From assembly GCA_025924495.1 (NCBI GenBank), contig JAICIG010000218.1, positions 1 to 13,043 on the forward strand: a stretch of 13,043 bases of DNA, given 5' to 3'. Origin of the DNA: Pirellulales bacterium. GTDB lineage: Bacteria; Planctomycetota; Planctomycetia; Pirellulales; JAICIG01. Position 1 is the stretch's first letter, and each line of letters begins with the position of its first letter. The notes below the pieces were generated by a model. The model saw nothing but the letters and a program-made list of their open reading frames with translations. It was not told where the DNA came from and made no database searches. A program made the position numbers and the translations under genes. Below, in pieces: positions 1 through 6,200 of this stretch.

Positions 1-634
1 CCTGGGCCGCGGCCTTTGATTTCCAGTTGGGCGTGAGCACGACGAAGGCGGGCAGATCGTTCGTCTCGGCGCCCAGCCCGTACGAAACCCACGAGCCGAG
101 GCTGGCCTTGCCCGGCACCTCGCTGCCAGTCATCACAAAGGTGCAAGCCGGATCGTGATTGATAGCGTTGGTATGGACGGTGCGGACGACTGCCATATCG
201 TCGACGTGCCTGGCTGTATGCGGCAGCAACTCGCTGACCCACGTGCCGCACTGCCCGTGCTGCTGGAACTTGAACATCGAGGGCGCCACCGGCAGCCGCT
301 TCTGGCCGCTGGTCATCGTGGTGATTCGCTGCCCGTTGCGGACGCTGTCGGGCAGGTCCTTATCGAAGAACTCGCCGAGCTGCGGCTTATAGTCCCAAAG
401 ATCCATCTGGGCAGGGCCGCCATTCATGTGCAGATAGATAAGCGACTTAGCCTTCGGCGCGAAGTGTGGCAACCCTGGCAGCGAAGGCTGCACGCGCTGG
501 CTCGTCGCCGCTGCTTGAACCGCAGCTTGGCGGCCTATCAGCATCGATAGCGCCAGTCCGCCGAGCCGCAGTCCATTGTCGCCGAAGAACTGGCGGCGGG
601 TGAGATCAAGATTATGGGCAAAGCGAGGATCCAT
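1..634 (-). CDS. DUF1501 domain protein, N-terminal part (cut by window edge)
   Basis: This is the first 211 codons of a DUF1501 protein, which belongs to the alkaline-phosphatase/sulfatase-like superfamily; the C-terminus lies outside the window. The N-terminus reads MDPRFAHNLDLTRRQFFGDNGLRLGGLALSML, a twin-arginine (TRRQFF) signal followed by a hydrophobic stretch, so Tat export is likely. The segment KSLIYLHMNGGPAQMDLWDYKP at about residues 63-84 is the family's hallmark, with the conserved GGPxQxDxxDxKP pattern. HTNAINHDPA and TGSEVPGKASLGSWVSYGLG also fit the family. The ATG start at 634 is supported by a TAGGT ribosome site about 6 nt upstream. The gene follows the PSD1-type cytochrome gene on the same strand after 176 bp, the usual planctomycete order, so co-transcription is likely though the gap holds hairpins. 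The true function of DUF1501 proteins is not settled. Family assignment is firm. Confidence 0.93.
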   Translation of the reverse strand, partial: MDPRFAHNLDLTRRQFFGDNGLRLGGLALSMLIGRQAAVQAAATSQRVQPSLPGLPHFAPKAKSLIYLHMNGGPAQMDLWDYKPQLGEFFDKDLPDSVRNGQRITTMTSGQKRLPVAPSMFKFQQHGQCGTWVSELLPHTARHVDDMAVVRTVHTNAINHDPACTFVMTGSEVPGKASLGSWVSYGLGAETNDLPAFVVLTPNWKSKAAAQ

Positions 635-690
635 CGGATTACCTATTGGTTTCAATCCCGTTTGCCGCGAGCGTTAGCTGGCGATAAACG

Positions 691-765
691 ACAACATAAA
701 ACATTGTTGTGCCGGCTTTAGCCGGCTTCTCCATCAGCGCTCCGACCACCAACTAAAGTTGGCGG
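691..765. repeat. Cluster of three small hairpins between PSD1 and DUF1501 genes
   Basis: Three inverted repeats lie close together in the 176-bp gap. At 691-710, arms ACAACA and TGTTGT flank an 8-nt loop. At 711-726, two GCCGGC arms flank TTTA. At 746-765, CCAACT and AGTTGG flank AA, with two more C-G pairs outside a single mismatch. The second and third share the form of a GC-rich arm around a TTTA/TAAA centre, and short repeats of this look are scattered between planctomycete genes (from memory, not searched). They could be folded RNA that attenuates or stabilises the message between the two genes, or remnants of a dispersed miniature repeat. None has a T-run suited to an intrinsic terminator. 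Confidence 0.6.
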
Positions 766-810
766 CAAACCAGAAGCATTGCTGAAGCTAGGCCTTGTTT
801 TTCGCACCTA

Positions 811-3800
811 TTAATTTCTCGTTACTGTCTCATCCAAATTCAAAATCAAATTCGCCACCAGCGTCCAGGCCGCCGTCTCGGCGTCGGGGGCGACCTTTTT
901 CGGTGTCGATTCGCCCACGCGAATCGCTTTGGCGGCTGCTTCCGGTTCGGCCTGGAACAACTTCAATTGCGTCTCGTAAGCCTGGCCGATCAGCTCGCTC
1001 TCTTCGGCTTCCGGGCGTCGCGAGAGTACTGTGCGATACAGGAAGGCAATCCGATCGGCGCTCGTCGAACCCCCTTCGCTCACGGCCCGCTCTGCCAAAG
1101 CCCGGGCCGCTTCGAAGTGCTGCACGTCGTTCATCAACTGCAAGGCCTGCAGCGGCGTATTGCTGCGCTCGCGGCGCGTGCAAAACTGCTCGCGGTTCGG
1201 CCCGTCGAAGTTCGACATGAACGGCGGCGGCGCGGTGCGTTTCAAGAACGCATACAGGCTGCGACGGTAGAGGGCCGGGCCATGGTCTTGCAGGTAATAA
1301 CGCGTGTTGCTGTCGCTGTAGCCGACCGGCTCCCAGATGTTCGGCGGCTGATAGCTGTTGACGCCGCGGCCTCCCATCTTCAAGTTGATCAACCCGCTGA
1401 CGAAGAGCGCGTTGTCGCGAACCTGCTCGGCATCTAGCCGGAACCGCGGGCCGCGGGCATACAGCCGGTTCTCGGGATCGCGCTTGAGCAACTCGGGCGT
1501 AACGAACGATCGCTGGCGGAACGTTGCCGACGTGACGAGCGTGCGCACGAACTGTTTCATGTTCCAGCCGCTGTCGCGGAAATGGATCGCCAGGGCGTCG
1601 AGCAATTCCGGATGGCTAGGCATCTCCCCCTGCGAGCCAAAGTCGTAGCTGGTTTTCACCAGACCCGTGCCGAACAACTGCTGCCAGAAGCGGTTCGCCT
1701 GGACTCGGGCCGTGAGAGGATGCTCGGGCGACACTAGCCAGCCGGCCAGATCGAGCCGGTTGGCACGCGCCTCGGGCGCTGATTTCTTCAAGGGGGGCAT
1801 CACGGCCGGCACGCCGGGCTCGACCTTTTCGCCCGGCTTGTCGTACTGGCCTCGCACCATCACAAATGACTCGCGCGGCGCGGTCAGATCGGCAAACGAC
1901 ATCGTGCCGATGATTGCGTCTTCCGCCGCCAGGCGAGCGGAGCGGGCCGCTTGCCACTGACGCCGTTTCTCCGCCACTTCGTCGTTGACGGGGCGGGCTA
2001 CATAGGCCAGATAAAACTGTCGCAGCTTGTCGGCCACCGGCGGTTCGAGCGGCTTGTCGGGACCGTCTTTCAGCACGGCTTGCAAGTCGCCAGGGACGTC
2101 GCCGGGCGATTTGCCGGCCTGACTCTTTCGCCACGCCGTCAGGGAAGCCATCGGGTCGCTCTCCGGCGCGCTCGCGCCGGCGATGGCGAAGGCGTCCCAA
2201 TAGGCGACGCCGCCGGTCTCTTGCATCGTCACCGAGTTAATTATCTCGCCCGGCTTCGCATTCAATCGTTCAGCAGGGACCGAAAGCTTCGTCCACGCGC
2301 CGGCGGGCGGCAGCGGTCCGATGCGTTCCTGAGGCGGCGCCCCGCGCAGGTCGTCCCCCGCGGCTTCGTCGCCCCACCAGACGCGGCGATTGCCGCCGCT
2401 TGTGCCAAGGATGATCGCGACGGCGCGAGGCGTGTTGTGTGGATCGAGATACAGCCACGTTTCGAAGCTGGCGGCGACCGGCACGCTGAACGTCGGTAGC
2501 GGGTTTTGCAGCGCGTCTTCATGGAAATAGGCGTTGGCCTGCTCCAGCACGCGATGTCCCGAGGGCGCGCCGAACTTCGGCCGCTCGATCCACTTCGAGG
2601 CGTTCCGCGAGGTGTTCCGCACCGAGGCGCCGAGCGGGAAGAAGTCGTCGAACACCACGTCATAAGCCGGCTGCTTTTCCGGCGCCGGTTTGAGTTCGGC
2701 CGGATCGGCGTACTGAGCGGCCGCCGCGGCAGCCTCCAGTTGTTGCTTTGCCTCGGCTTCGCGCTTGGCCGCCGCGTCGACCGCTTCCTGTTGGCCCGGC
2801 TGTGGCAGCTTGATGAATGGCGGCGTGTTCTCAATATTGCCGTCCATGCCGGGATCGGCGGCGCTGTTGAAGAAGGCGTACAGCGAATAGAACTCCTTCG
2901 TCGTCAGCGGATCGTACTTGTGGTCGTGGCAAACGGCGCAGCCGCCGGTCAACCCCATCCAGGTTTGAATCGTCGTGCTGGCCCGGTCGACGGCGTAGCG
3001 ATACAGAAACTCATCGTTGATCGCGCCCCCTTCGCTCGTCGTCACATTGCAACGATTGAAGCCGGTAGCGGTGAGCTGATCGGAGGTCGCGTTCGGCAGC
3101 AAGTCGCCCGCCAGTTGCCACACCGTGAACTGATCGAACGGCAGATTGTCGTTGAAGGCCTTGACCACCCAATCGCGAAAAGCCCACATCTCGCGTTCGT
3201 TGTCGAGGTGCAAACCGTGCGTGTCGGCGTAGCGGGCCACGTCGAGCCAGTGTCGCGCCATCTCCTCGCCGAACCGCGGCGAGGCCAGATAGCGATCGAC
3301 CATCGCCTCGTAGCCCTGCGGCGACTGGTCGGCCAGAAACTGATCGATCTCGGCCATGGTTGGCGGCAGCCCGGTGAGAGCGAAGGCCACGCGTCGGATC
3401 AGCGTTTCTTTGTCGGCCTCTTCCTGGGGCGCCAGGCCTTCTCTCTCGAGTCGGGCGAGAATGAAGCGATCGACCAGATTGCGCGGCCAGGCGGCATTCT
3501 TCACTTGCGGCTCGGCCGGTTTGACGGGCGGCTCGAAGGCCCAGTGCTTCTGATACGGCGCGCCTTGTTCGATCCAGCGACGGAGCGTTTCCTTCTGCTC
3601 GGCAGTGAGCTGCTTACGCGATGCGGGGGGCGGCATCATCACGTCGGCATCGGTGGAGCTGACCCGTTTCCAGACCTCGCTGGCGGCGAGATCGCCCGGC
3701 TTAATGGCGAACTTCCCCTCGCGATCGGCCAAGGCGCCTTCCGCCGTATCGAGCCACAGCTCGGCCTGCCGCTGTTTGGCGTCGAAGCCGTGGCAAGCAA

Positions 3801-3909
3801 AGCAGTTTTCCGACAGGATCGGGCGGATATCGCGATTGAACGACAGATCGCCCGCCACGGCAGTCAGCGGGAAGAGGAATAGCGAAATTGAGGCGAGCAG
3901 CGGTTTCAT
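811..3909 (-). CDS. PSD1-type planctomycete cytochrome protein (PSCyt1-DUF1549-DUF1553)
   Basis: A protein of 1032 aa, exported and probably periplasmic or surface-bound. The start was set at ATG 3909, not an upstream in-frame start near 4008, because it has an AGGAG site 6 nt upstream and begins a clean Sec signal peptide, MKPLLASISLFLFPLTAVAG. The PSCyt1 domain (residues ~25-110) has a c-type heme site, C36-F-A-C39-H40, and a MMPP segment able to give the distal Met ligand. DUF1549 (~135-345) ends in the typical GGCAVCHDHKYDP with a second CxxCH at 324-328. An Ala/Glu-rich linker and a beta-rich segment (~414-575) resembling a carbohydrate-binding or jelly-roll fold follow. DUF1553 (~715-1005) shows VQANRFWQQLFGTGLVKT and NTPLQALQLMND. 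These families are greatly expanded in Planctomycetota; roles in electron transfer or polysaccharide breakdown are proposed but unproven. It forms a unit with the DUF1501 gene downstream. Confidence 0.95.
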   Translation of the reverse strand: MKPLLASISLFLFPLTAVAGDLSFNRDIRPILSENCFACHGFDAKQRQAELWLDTAEGALADREGKFAIKPGDLAASEVWKRVSSTDADVMMPPPASRKQLTAEQKETLRRWIEQGAPYQKHWAFEPPVKPAEPQVKNAAWPRNLVDRFILARLEREGLAPQEEADKETLIRRVAFALTGLPPTMAEIDQFLADQSPQGYEAMVDRYLASPRFGEEMARHWLDVARYADTHGLHLDNEREMWAFRDWVVKAFNDNLPFDQFTVWQLAGDLLPNATSDQLTATGFNRCNVTTSEGGAINDEFLYRYAVDRASTTIQTWMGLTGGCAVCHDHKYDPLTTKEFYSLYAFFNSAADPGMDGNIENTPPFIKLPQPGQQEAVDAAAKREAEAKQQLEAAAAAAQYADPAELKPAPEKQPAYDVVFDDFFPLGASVRNTSRNASKWIERPKFGAPSGHRVLEQANAYFHEDALQNPLPTFSVPVAASFETWLYLDPHNTPRAVAIILGTSGGNRRVWWGDEAAGDDLRGAPPQERIGPLPPAGAWTKLSVPAERLNAKPGEIINSVTMQETGGVAYWDAFAIAGASAPESDPMASLTAWRKSQAGKSPGDVPGDLQAVLKDGPDKPLEPPVADKLRQFYLAYVARPVNDEVAEKRRQWQAARSARLAAEDAIIGTMSFADLTAPRESFVMVRGQYDKPGEKVEPGVPAVMPPLKKSAPEARANRLDLAGWLVSPEHPLTARVQANRFWQQLFGTGLVKTSYDFGSQGEMPSHPELLDALAIHFRDSGWNMKQFVRTLVTSATFRQRSFVTPELLKRDPENRLYARGPRFRLDAEQVRDNALFVSGLINLKMGGRGVNSYQPPNIWEPVGYSDSNTRYYLQDHGPALYRRSLYAFLKRTAPPPFMSNFDGPNREQFCTRRERSNTPLQALQLMNDVQHFEAARALAERAVSEGGSTSADRIAFLYRTVLSRRPEAEESELIGQAYETQLKLFQAEPEAAAKAIRVGESTPKKVAPDAETAAWTLVANLILNLDETVTRN

Positions 3910-3934
3910 GGCTCTCCTACAGATCAGCAGGCGG

Positions 3935-3960
3935 GTGGGACCGGGATGCCCAGATCCCAC
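3935..3960 (-). other. Nested hairpin in the PSD1 mRNA leader
   Basis: Arms GTGGGA and TCCCAC (6 bp, perfect) enclose a second short stem, GGG-ATG-CCC. The structure sits about 26 nt upstream of the ribosome site and start codon of the PSD1 gene, so it would lie in its 5' leader if transcription starts further upstream. It may be a leader structure or one of the short intergenic repeats common in planctomycetes. There is no conserved aptamer that I recognise. Confidence 0.35.
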
Positions 3961-4025
3961 GTTAATTGCGGACCCTTCAGAGTACAGGATCCAGCGAGGG
4001 AATGGCAACTTTTGGGAGATTTTGG

Positions 4026-4084
4026 TAGTGGGTCAGTTTGAAATCATGATTTTTTGAGCCAGCCGCCTGAGCCGCTAGAATGAC
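4026..4084 (+). repeat. Promoter-bearing direct repeat, copy A
   Basis: Copy A of a three-copy repeat. It opens with TAGTGGGTCAGTTTGAAAT and continues to a T-run and a sigma70-like promoter: -35 TTGAGC at 4054-4059, 16-bp spacer, -10 TAGAAT at 4076-4081. Copies B and C share the GTGGTCAGTT opening, the T-run with TTGAG, and a TAxxAT-like box followed by G, with 15-17 bp spacers. The middle and spacer sequences differ. It reads toward the small membrane gene starting at 4120, about 38 nt beyond the -10 box, and away from the divergent PSD1 gene. Promoter activity is inferred; the repeat itself is visible. Confidence 0.7.
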
Positions 4085-4119
4085 GAGGGGCAGGCTTCTC
4101 TCCCGGGAGGACCGTCGGC

Positions 4120-4395
4120 ATGCAGGCGCGACTCATTATCCTTCTGCGATCGTGGGCGATTTTTATCTTTGTGCGGTCGTGGGCGATTTTTTTCGCGCTG
4201 GTGCTGCTCCCCTTGGAAGGTTCCGTAAGCGATCCGATAATTCGGGCGGTAAGAGAGGCAGCGCTATCTCGGCGATTCAGCCTCGTCGATGCAGACGCAA
4301 TTGGCTTTACCGTCGGTCTTTGCGCCTTCATGCTTAACTATTTTCTCGTGGCGGAGATACTTGATCGGATAAGGCAAGCTCACTCCACGAAGTAA
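4120..4395 (+). CDS. Small membrane protein of unknown function
   Basis: A 91-aa protein I do not recognise. A GGGAGG site lies about 9 nt before ATG 4120. It has a hydrophobic N-terminal stretch (residues ~5-30, LIILLRSWAIFIFVRSWAIFFALVLL) and a second one at ~61-80 (AIGFTVGLCAFMLNYFLVAEIL), joined by a soluble loop, so it is probably a two-pass inner-membrane protein. The first segment contains an imperfect 27-nt tandem duplication (RSWAIFIFV then RSWAIFFAL). It stands alone on its strand behind repeat copy A, with another repeat copy after its stop, which suggests a single-gene transcription unit. An overlapping frame starting at ATG 4080 is an alternative, but its protein is Arg/Gly-rich without structure, so this frame is preferred. 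Confidence 0.6.
   Translation: MQARLIILLRSWAIFIFVRSWAIFFALVLLPLEGSVSDPIIRAVREAALSRRFSLVDADAIGFTVGLCAFMLNYFLVAEILDRIRQAHSTK
4145..4198 (+). repeat. 27-bp tandem duplication inside small membrane gene
   Basis: Two adjacent 27-nt units (4145-4171 and 4172-4198) share the core TCGTGGGCGATTTTT and differ at only a few positions, mainly at the 3' end. The unit is a multiple of three, so it duplicates nine residues (RSWAIF plus three) and keeps the frame. It lengthens the first membrane segment of the 4120-4395 product. The near-identity suggests a fairly recent slippage or duplication event. Confidence 0.75.
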
Positions 4396-4435
4396 GCCGA
4401 TCCGCGCCGGGCAAAAAGAAAGCCGCCGAGGCAGC

Positions 4436-4493
4436 AGTGGGTCAGTTTAATTCGACGATTTTTGAGGCGGCGCTCCCGCGTGGCTAAGATGAC
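4436..4493 (+). repeat. Promoter-bearing direct repeat, copy B
   Basis: Copy B, 40 bp after the preceding gene's stop. It begins AGTGGGTCAGTTTAATTCG, identical to copy A for its first 13 bases from AGTGGG, then has GATTTTTGAGG. The -35-like box is TTGAGG at 4462-4467 and the -10-like box TAAGAT at 4485-4490, with a 17-bp spacer. An ATG follows only 7 nt after the -10 box (4498), so transcripts would be nearly leaderless for the mini-ORF that overlaps the 4515 gene. Promoter function is inferred. Confidence 0.7.
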
Positions 4494-4514
4494 CGGCATG
4501 CGTGACAATAATCC

Positions 4515-4721
4515 ATGAAGGATGAGACTGGCGCTCTAATCGTGATGTTCCGCAATCTGGGCGAATGGTGGGACCGATGGCCGGAGCAAAGCGGAGCGTT
4601 CATCAGGGGGAGCCAGGCGAGGAAAGACATTGCTTCGCAGATTCGCTACTACAAGCGGGATAGAGGGCGAACGTCTTTCAAATCCACGCTGCTCACGAAT
4701 TACGGGAAGCCCCGGCCCTGA
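4515..4721 (+). CDS. Short hypothetical protein, 68 aa
   Basis: Unrecognised. The product, MKDETGALIVMFRNLGEWWDRW..., is basic toward its C-terminus (RYYKRDRGRTSFKSTL) and has no membrane segment or signal peptide. The start ATG at 4515 overlaps the TGA stop of a mini-ORF (MTGMRDNNP or MRDNNP, starting at 4489 or 4498) in an ATGA arrangement, which would allow translational coupling, since there is no clear ribosome site before 4515. It lies between repeat copies B and C, so it is probably its own unit. The aromatic WWDRW cluster and normal codon use favour a real protein, but a short ORF of this size could be chance; it may also be a fragment of a larger gene. Confidence 0.45.
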   Translation: MKDETGALIVMFRNLGEWWDRWPEQSGAFIRGSQARKDIASQIRYYKRDRGRTSFKSTLLTNYGKPRP

Positions 4722-4753
4722 AACCCAGGCATCACGCTAGCCGGCCGTCGGTT

Positions 4754-4806
4754 GTGGTCAGTTCAATCGCAAGTTTTTGAGCTGGCCAGACCAAGGTTAC
4801 AATGGC
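4754..4806 (+). repeat. Promoter-bearing direct repeat, copy C
   Basis: The third and most diverged copy. It has GTGGTCAGTTCAATCGCAAG (one G fewer than A and B), then TTTTTGAGC. The -35-like box is TTGAGC at 4777-4782 and the -10-like box TACAAT at 4798-4803, with a short 15-bp spacer. The ATG of the next gene lies at 4812, 8 nt past the -10 box, implying a leaderless or nearly leaderless message, as in copy B. Promoter function is inferred from the shared layout. Confidence 0.65.
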
Positions 4807-4811
4807 CCGGT

Positions 4812-5420
4812 ATGGAGACGAACACTCGCCGCCGTTGGTTTCAGTTCAGTATTCGGGCTCTTCTCCTGATTACGGTCATAGCGGCCGCATTCTCGTCGGG
4901 CTGGGTTGCGCACCGGGAGTTTGCCCAGAAGGAGGCTCGTCGCCAGGCAGGGGATATGAACGCTTTCCTCGACGAGCAATCAAAGCGAATAGAGCGGATG
5001 AAAAGTCGAGAGGCGCAGATACGCGCCGAAATAGCCGCCTCTTGGAAAAGGCATAGCCGCAATAACGACAAGTCGATGCCACCCGCCGGAGAGCAGCCGG
5101 CCCCCGCGGCATATCCATCGACTGGGATCGAGGCGGACGACCCGATTTTGCATCCGGTCCCACAGAAGCGCCCTCAAGCTGAACAGTCGCAAGAGCACAA
5201 AAGGGCGGTTGAAGTCGCACGAGCCTATCTTGAAAACCAGGACGGCAAGCCGATCGATGCAGAACTCAAGGTCCATCCGAGCGAGGAAGGCTACGAGGTG
5301 TTCGTACAATACGTCACCGGGCGTGATTCTCAAGGACGACCCCTCTACGTTCCCGGCCGGCATCGTTCAGTATTGATCTCAAAGGATTGGAAGGTCATCG
5401 AGGTGCATCAGGGAAGGTGA
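4812..5420 (+). CDS. Single-pass membrane protein with RRRWFQFSIRALLL anchor
   Basis: A 202-aa protein of unknown function. The start at ATG 4812 was chosen over an in-frame upstream start (4752) because the latter lies inside repeat copy C, upstream of its promoter, and because METNTRRRWFQFSIRALLLITV places the basic-aromatic motif at the N-terminus as in the many planctomycete proteins that carry an RRWFQFSLRTLL-type anchor. The membrane segment is ~15-33, followed by a charged probable coiled coil (~36-80), a Pro/Ala/Gln-rich linker (~88-126) and a compact C-terminal domain (~127-202). That domain reads as a helix (RAVEVARAYLENQDGKPI) and strands ending VLISKDWKVIEVHQGR, which recalls small NTF2-like or PepSY-like folds; this is only a resemblance. 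Topology is probably N-in, with the C-terminal domain outside the cytoplasm. Confidence 0.75.
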   Translation: METNTRRRWFQFSIRALLLITVIAAAFSSGWVAHREFAQKEARRQAGDMNAFLDEQSKRIERMKSREAQIRAEIAASWKRHSRNNDKSMPPAGEQPAPAAYPSTGIEADDPILHPVPQKRPQAEQSQEHKRAVEVARAYLENQDGKPIDAELKVHPSEEGYEVFVQYVTGRDSQGRPLYVPGRHRSVLISKDWKVIEVHQGR

Positions 5421-5496
5421 GGCGGCCGCGTCCCCGACAAGGCTGTCTCGCGACGAGCGGCGCAATGAGACGATCGCGGAGTACGCGCCCGTGGGC

Positions 5497-6027
5497 ATGT
5501 CACGACCAAAATGGCTGATGCCTTCAGCGATCTTCGCTCTTTATTGTGGATGGCTCGCCTATAGCGCCGCCACGGCGAATCGCCGCGCCGACCTGACCGA
5601 CCCAGCCGAGATCGCCAAGCTGCCGCCAGTCAACTTGCATGATGCAGAGATCGAATGCCTCGTTCGTGCGGCGTTTGAGACTGCGCACGAGGTCCGCATC
5701 GAGGGCGAGGGTATTCCCTGGATCACGATTGACGATCCCCTTGTGCTGAACAATCTGGCCAAAGAGTTCGCCGTCGGTCGCGACTCTGAGCGGCTGCCGG
5801 TTTACCGAAATCCACGTCCGCGGAAGCGAGCGGGGGGCGGGACGTTGGAATATTCGCGCATTGTGTTTGACCAGCCCGACTCGCCGGAAATCATATTCAC
5901 AGGGCTACAAGAGATTACGCTTTGGTATGGACAACGCCAGCAGCATCGCCGTGATTCCATCCCGCTCCGCAATCGGTTCTGCAAGACGCTCTGCGATCTG
6001 CTCGGCCTCAAACCGGTAAGTCAGTGA
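5497..6027 (+). CDS. Hypothetical membrane-anchored protein
   Basis: A 176-aa protein I cannot assign. ATG 5497 is used; a GTG at 5491 in the same frame is possible, and neither has a strong ribosome site. A single hydrophobic segment near the N-terminus (PSAIFALYCGWLAYSAA, residues ~9-25) suggests a signal anchor. The remainder is soluble: a conserved-looking stretch PPVNLHDAEIECLVRAAFETAHEVRIEGEG and a later strand-rich part, TLEYSRIVFDQPDSPEIIFTGLQEITLWYG. The gene follows the RRRWFQFSIRALLL protein by 76 bp with no repeat copy in between, so it may be co-transcribed with it, or have its own undetected promoter. A GC-rich hairpin lies after its stop. Confidence 0.65.
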   Translation: MSRPKWLMPSAIFALYCGWLAYSAATANRRADLTDPAEIAKLPPVNLHDAEIECLVRAAFETAHEVRIEGEGIPWITIDDPLVLNNLAKEFAVGRDSERLPVYRNPRPRKRAGGGTLEYSRIVFDQPDSPEIIFTGLQEITLWYGQRQQHRRDSIPLRNRFCKTLCDLLGLKPVSQ

Positions 6028-6039
6028 CGAGGCGCCGGA

Positions 6040-6072
6040 GGCCCGCGCCGCGACGGGCCGTCATGCCTTTTT
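6040..6072 (+). terminator. Possible terminator after the small-gene cluster
   Basis: A perfect 6-bp stem, GGCCCG (6040-6045) and CGGGCC (6054-6059), encloses an 8-nt loop. A run of five T lies 8 nt further on (6068-6072). The distance between stem and T-run is longer than in a classic intrinsic terminator. It lies 13 bp after the stop at 6027 and before the GntR promoter, a sensible place to separate the two units. Confidence 0.4.
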
Positions 6073-6125
6073 GCCTGGCAAAGCTTCGATCCTCCATAGA
6101 CTTCGCCCCCTCAGCAAGATTTCGC

Positions 6126-6153
6126 TTGACGCGGCATCGGGCCTTTGTATTAT
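6126..6153 (+). promoter_or_regulatory. Sigma70-type promoter of the GntR-ABC operon
   Basis: The -35 box is TTGACG (6126-6131) and the -10 box TATTAT (6148-6153), with a 16-bp spacer. Both are close to consensus. The start of transcription would fall near 6160, giving a leader of about 40 nt before the GTG start at 6201. The -10 box lies inside the palindrome listed next. Confidence 0.7.
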
Positions 6154-6166
6154 TGGATTAATACAA
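6145..6166. promoter_or_regulatory. Palindromic operator, probable GntR/YtrA autoregulation site
   Basis: A perfect inverted repeat: arms TTGTATTA and TAATACAA (8 bp each) with a 6-bp centre, TTGGAT. It covers the -10 box and the likely transcription start of the gene for a GntR-family repressor, so bound repressor would block RNA polymerase. The TGTATTA...TAATACA form fits known binding sites of YtrA-type regulators. A perfect AT-rich palindrome in GC-rich DNA is unlikely by chance. Confidence 0.8.
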
Positions 6167-6200
6167 TAAACGACCGACGACTTCTTCTCTGCCGCTCCCC

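Noticed and set aside
234..242. Complement of GTGGGTCAG inside the DUF1501 gene, possible fourth repeat copy
   Set aside because: Only nine bases match, there is no T-run or TTGAG beside it, and the bases are explained by the coding sequence TWVSE.
2506..3882. Long plus-strand ORF of 458 codons
   Set aside because: It lies wholly antisense to the PSD1 gene, whose domains and heme motifs are unmistakable. Its translation is Arg/Val/Gly-rich with no domain pattern, as expected of antisense shadows in GC-rich DNA.
4044..4331. Minus-strand ORF of 95 codons opposite the small membrane gene
   Set aside because: It would run through repeat copy A and antisense to the hydrophobic 91-aa protein; low-complexity Ser/Lys/Arg content and no start signals.
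4080..4337. Plus-strand ORF starting at the ATG within the -10 box of copy A
   Set aside because: The start would lie upstream of the transcription start, and the protein is Arg/Gly-rich; the overlapping frame at 4120 has a ribosome site and membrane segments.
4026..4806. Integron cassette array with attC sites
   Set aside because: No integrase is present, the repeats are not imperfect palindromes of attC form, and no GTTRRRY core is found at regular gene ends.
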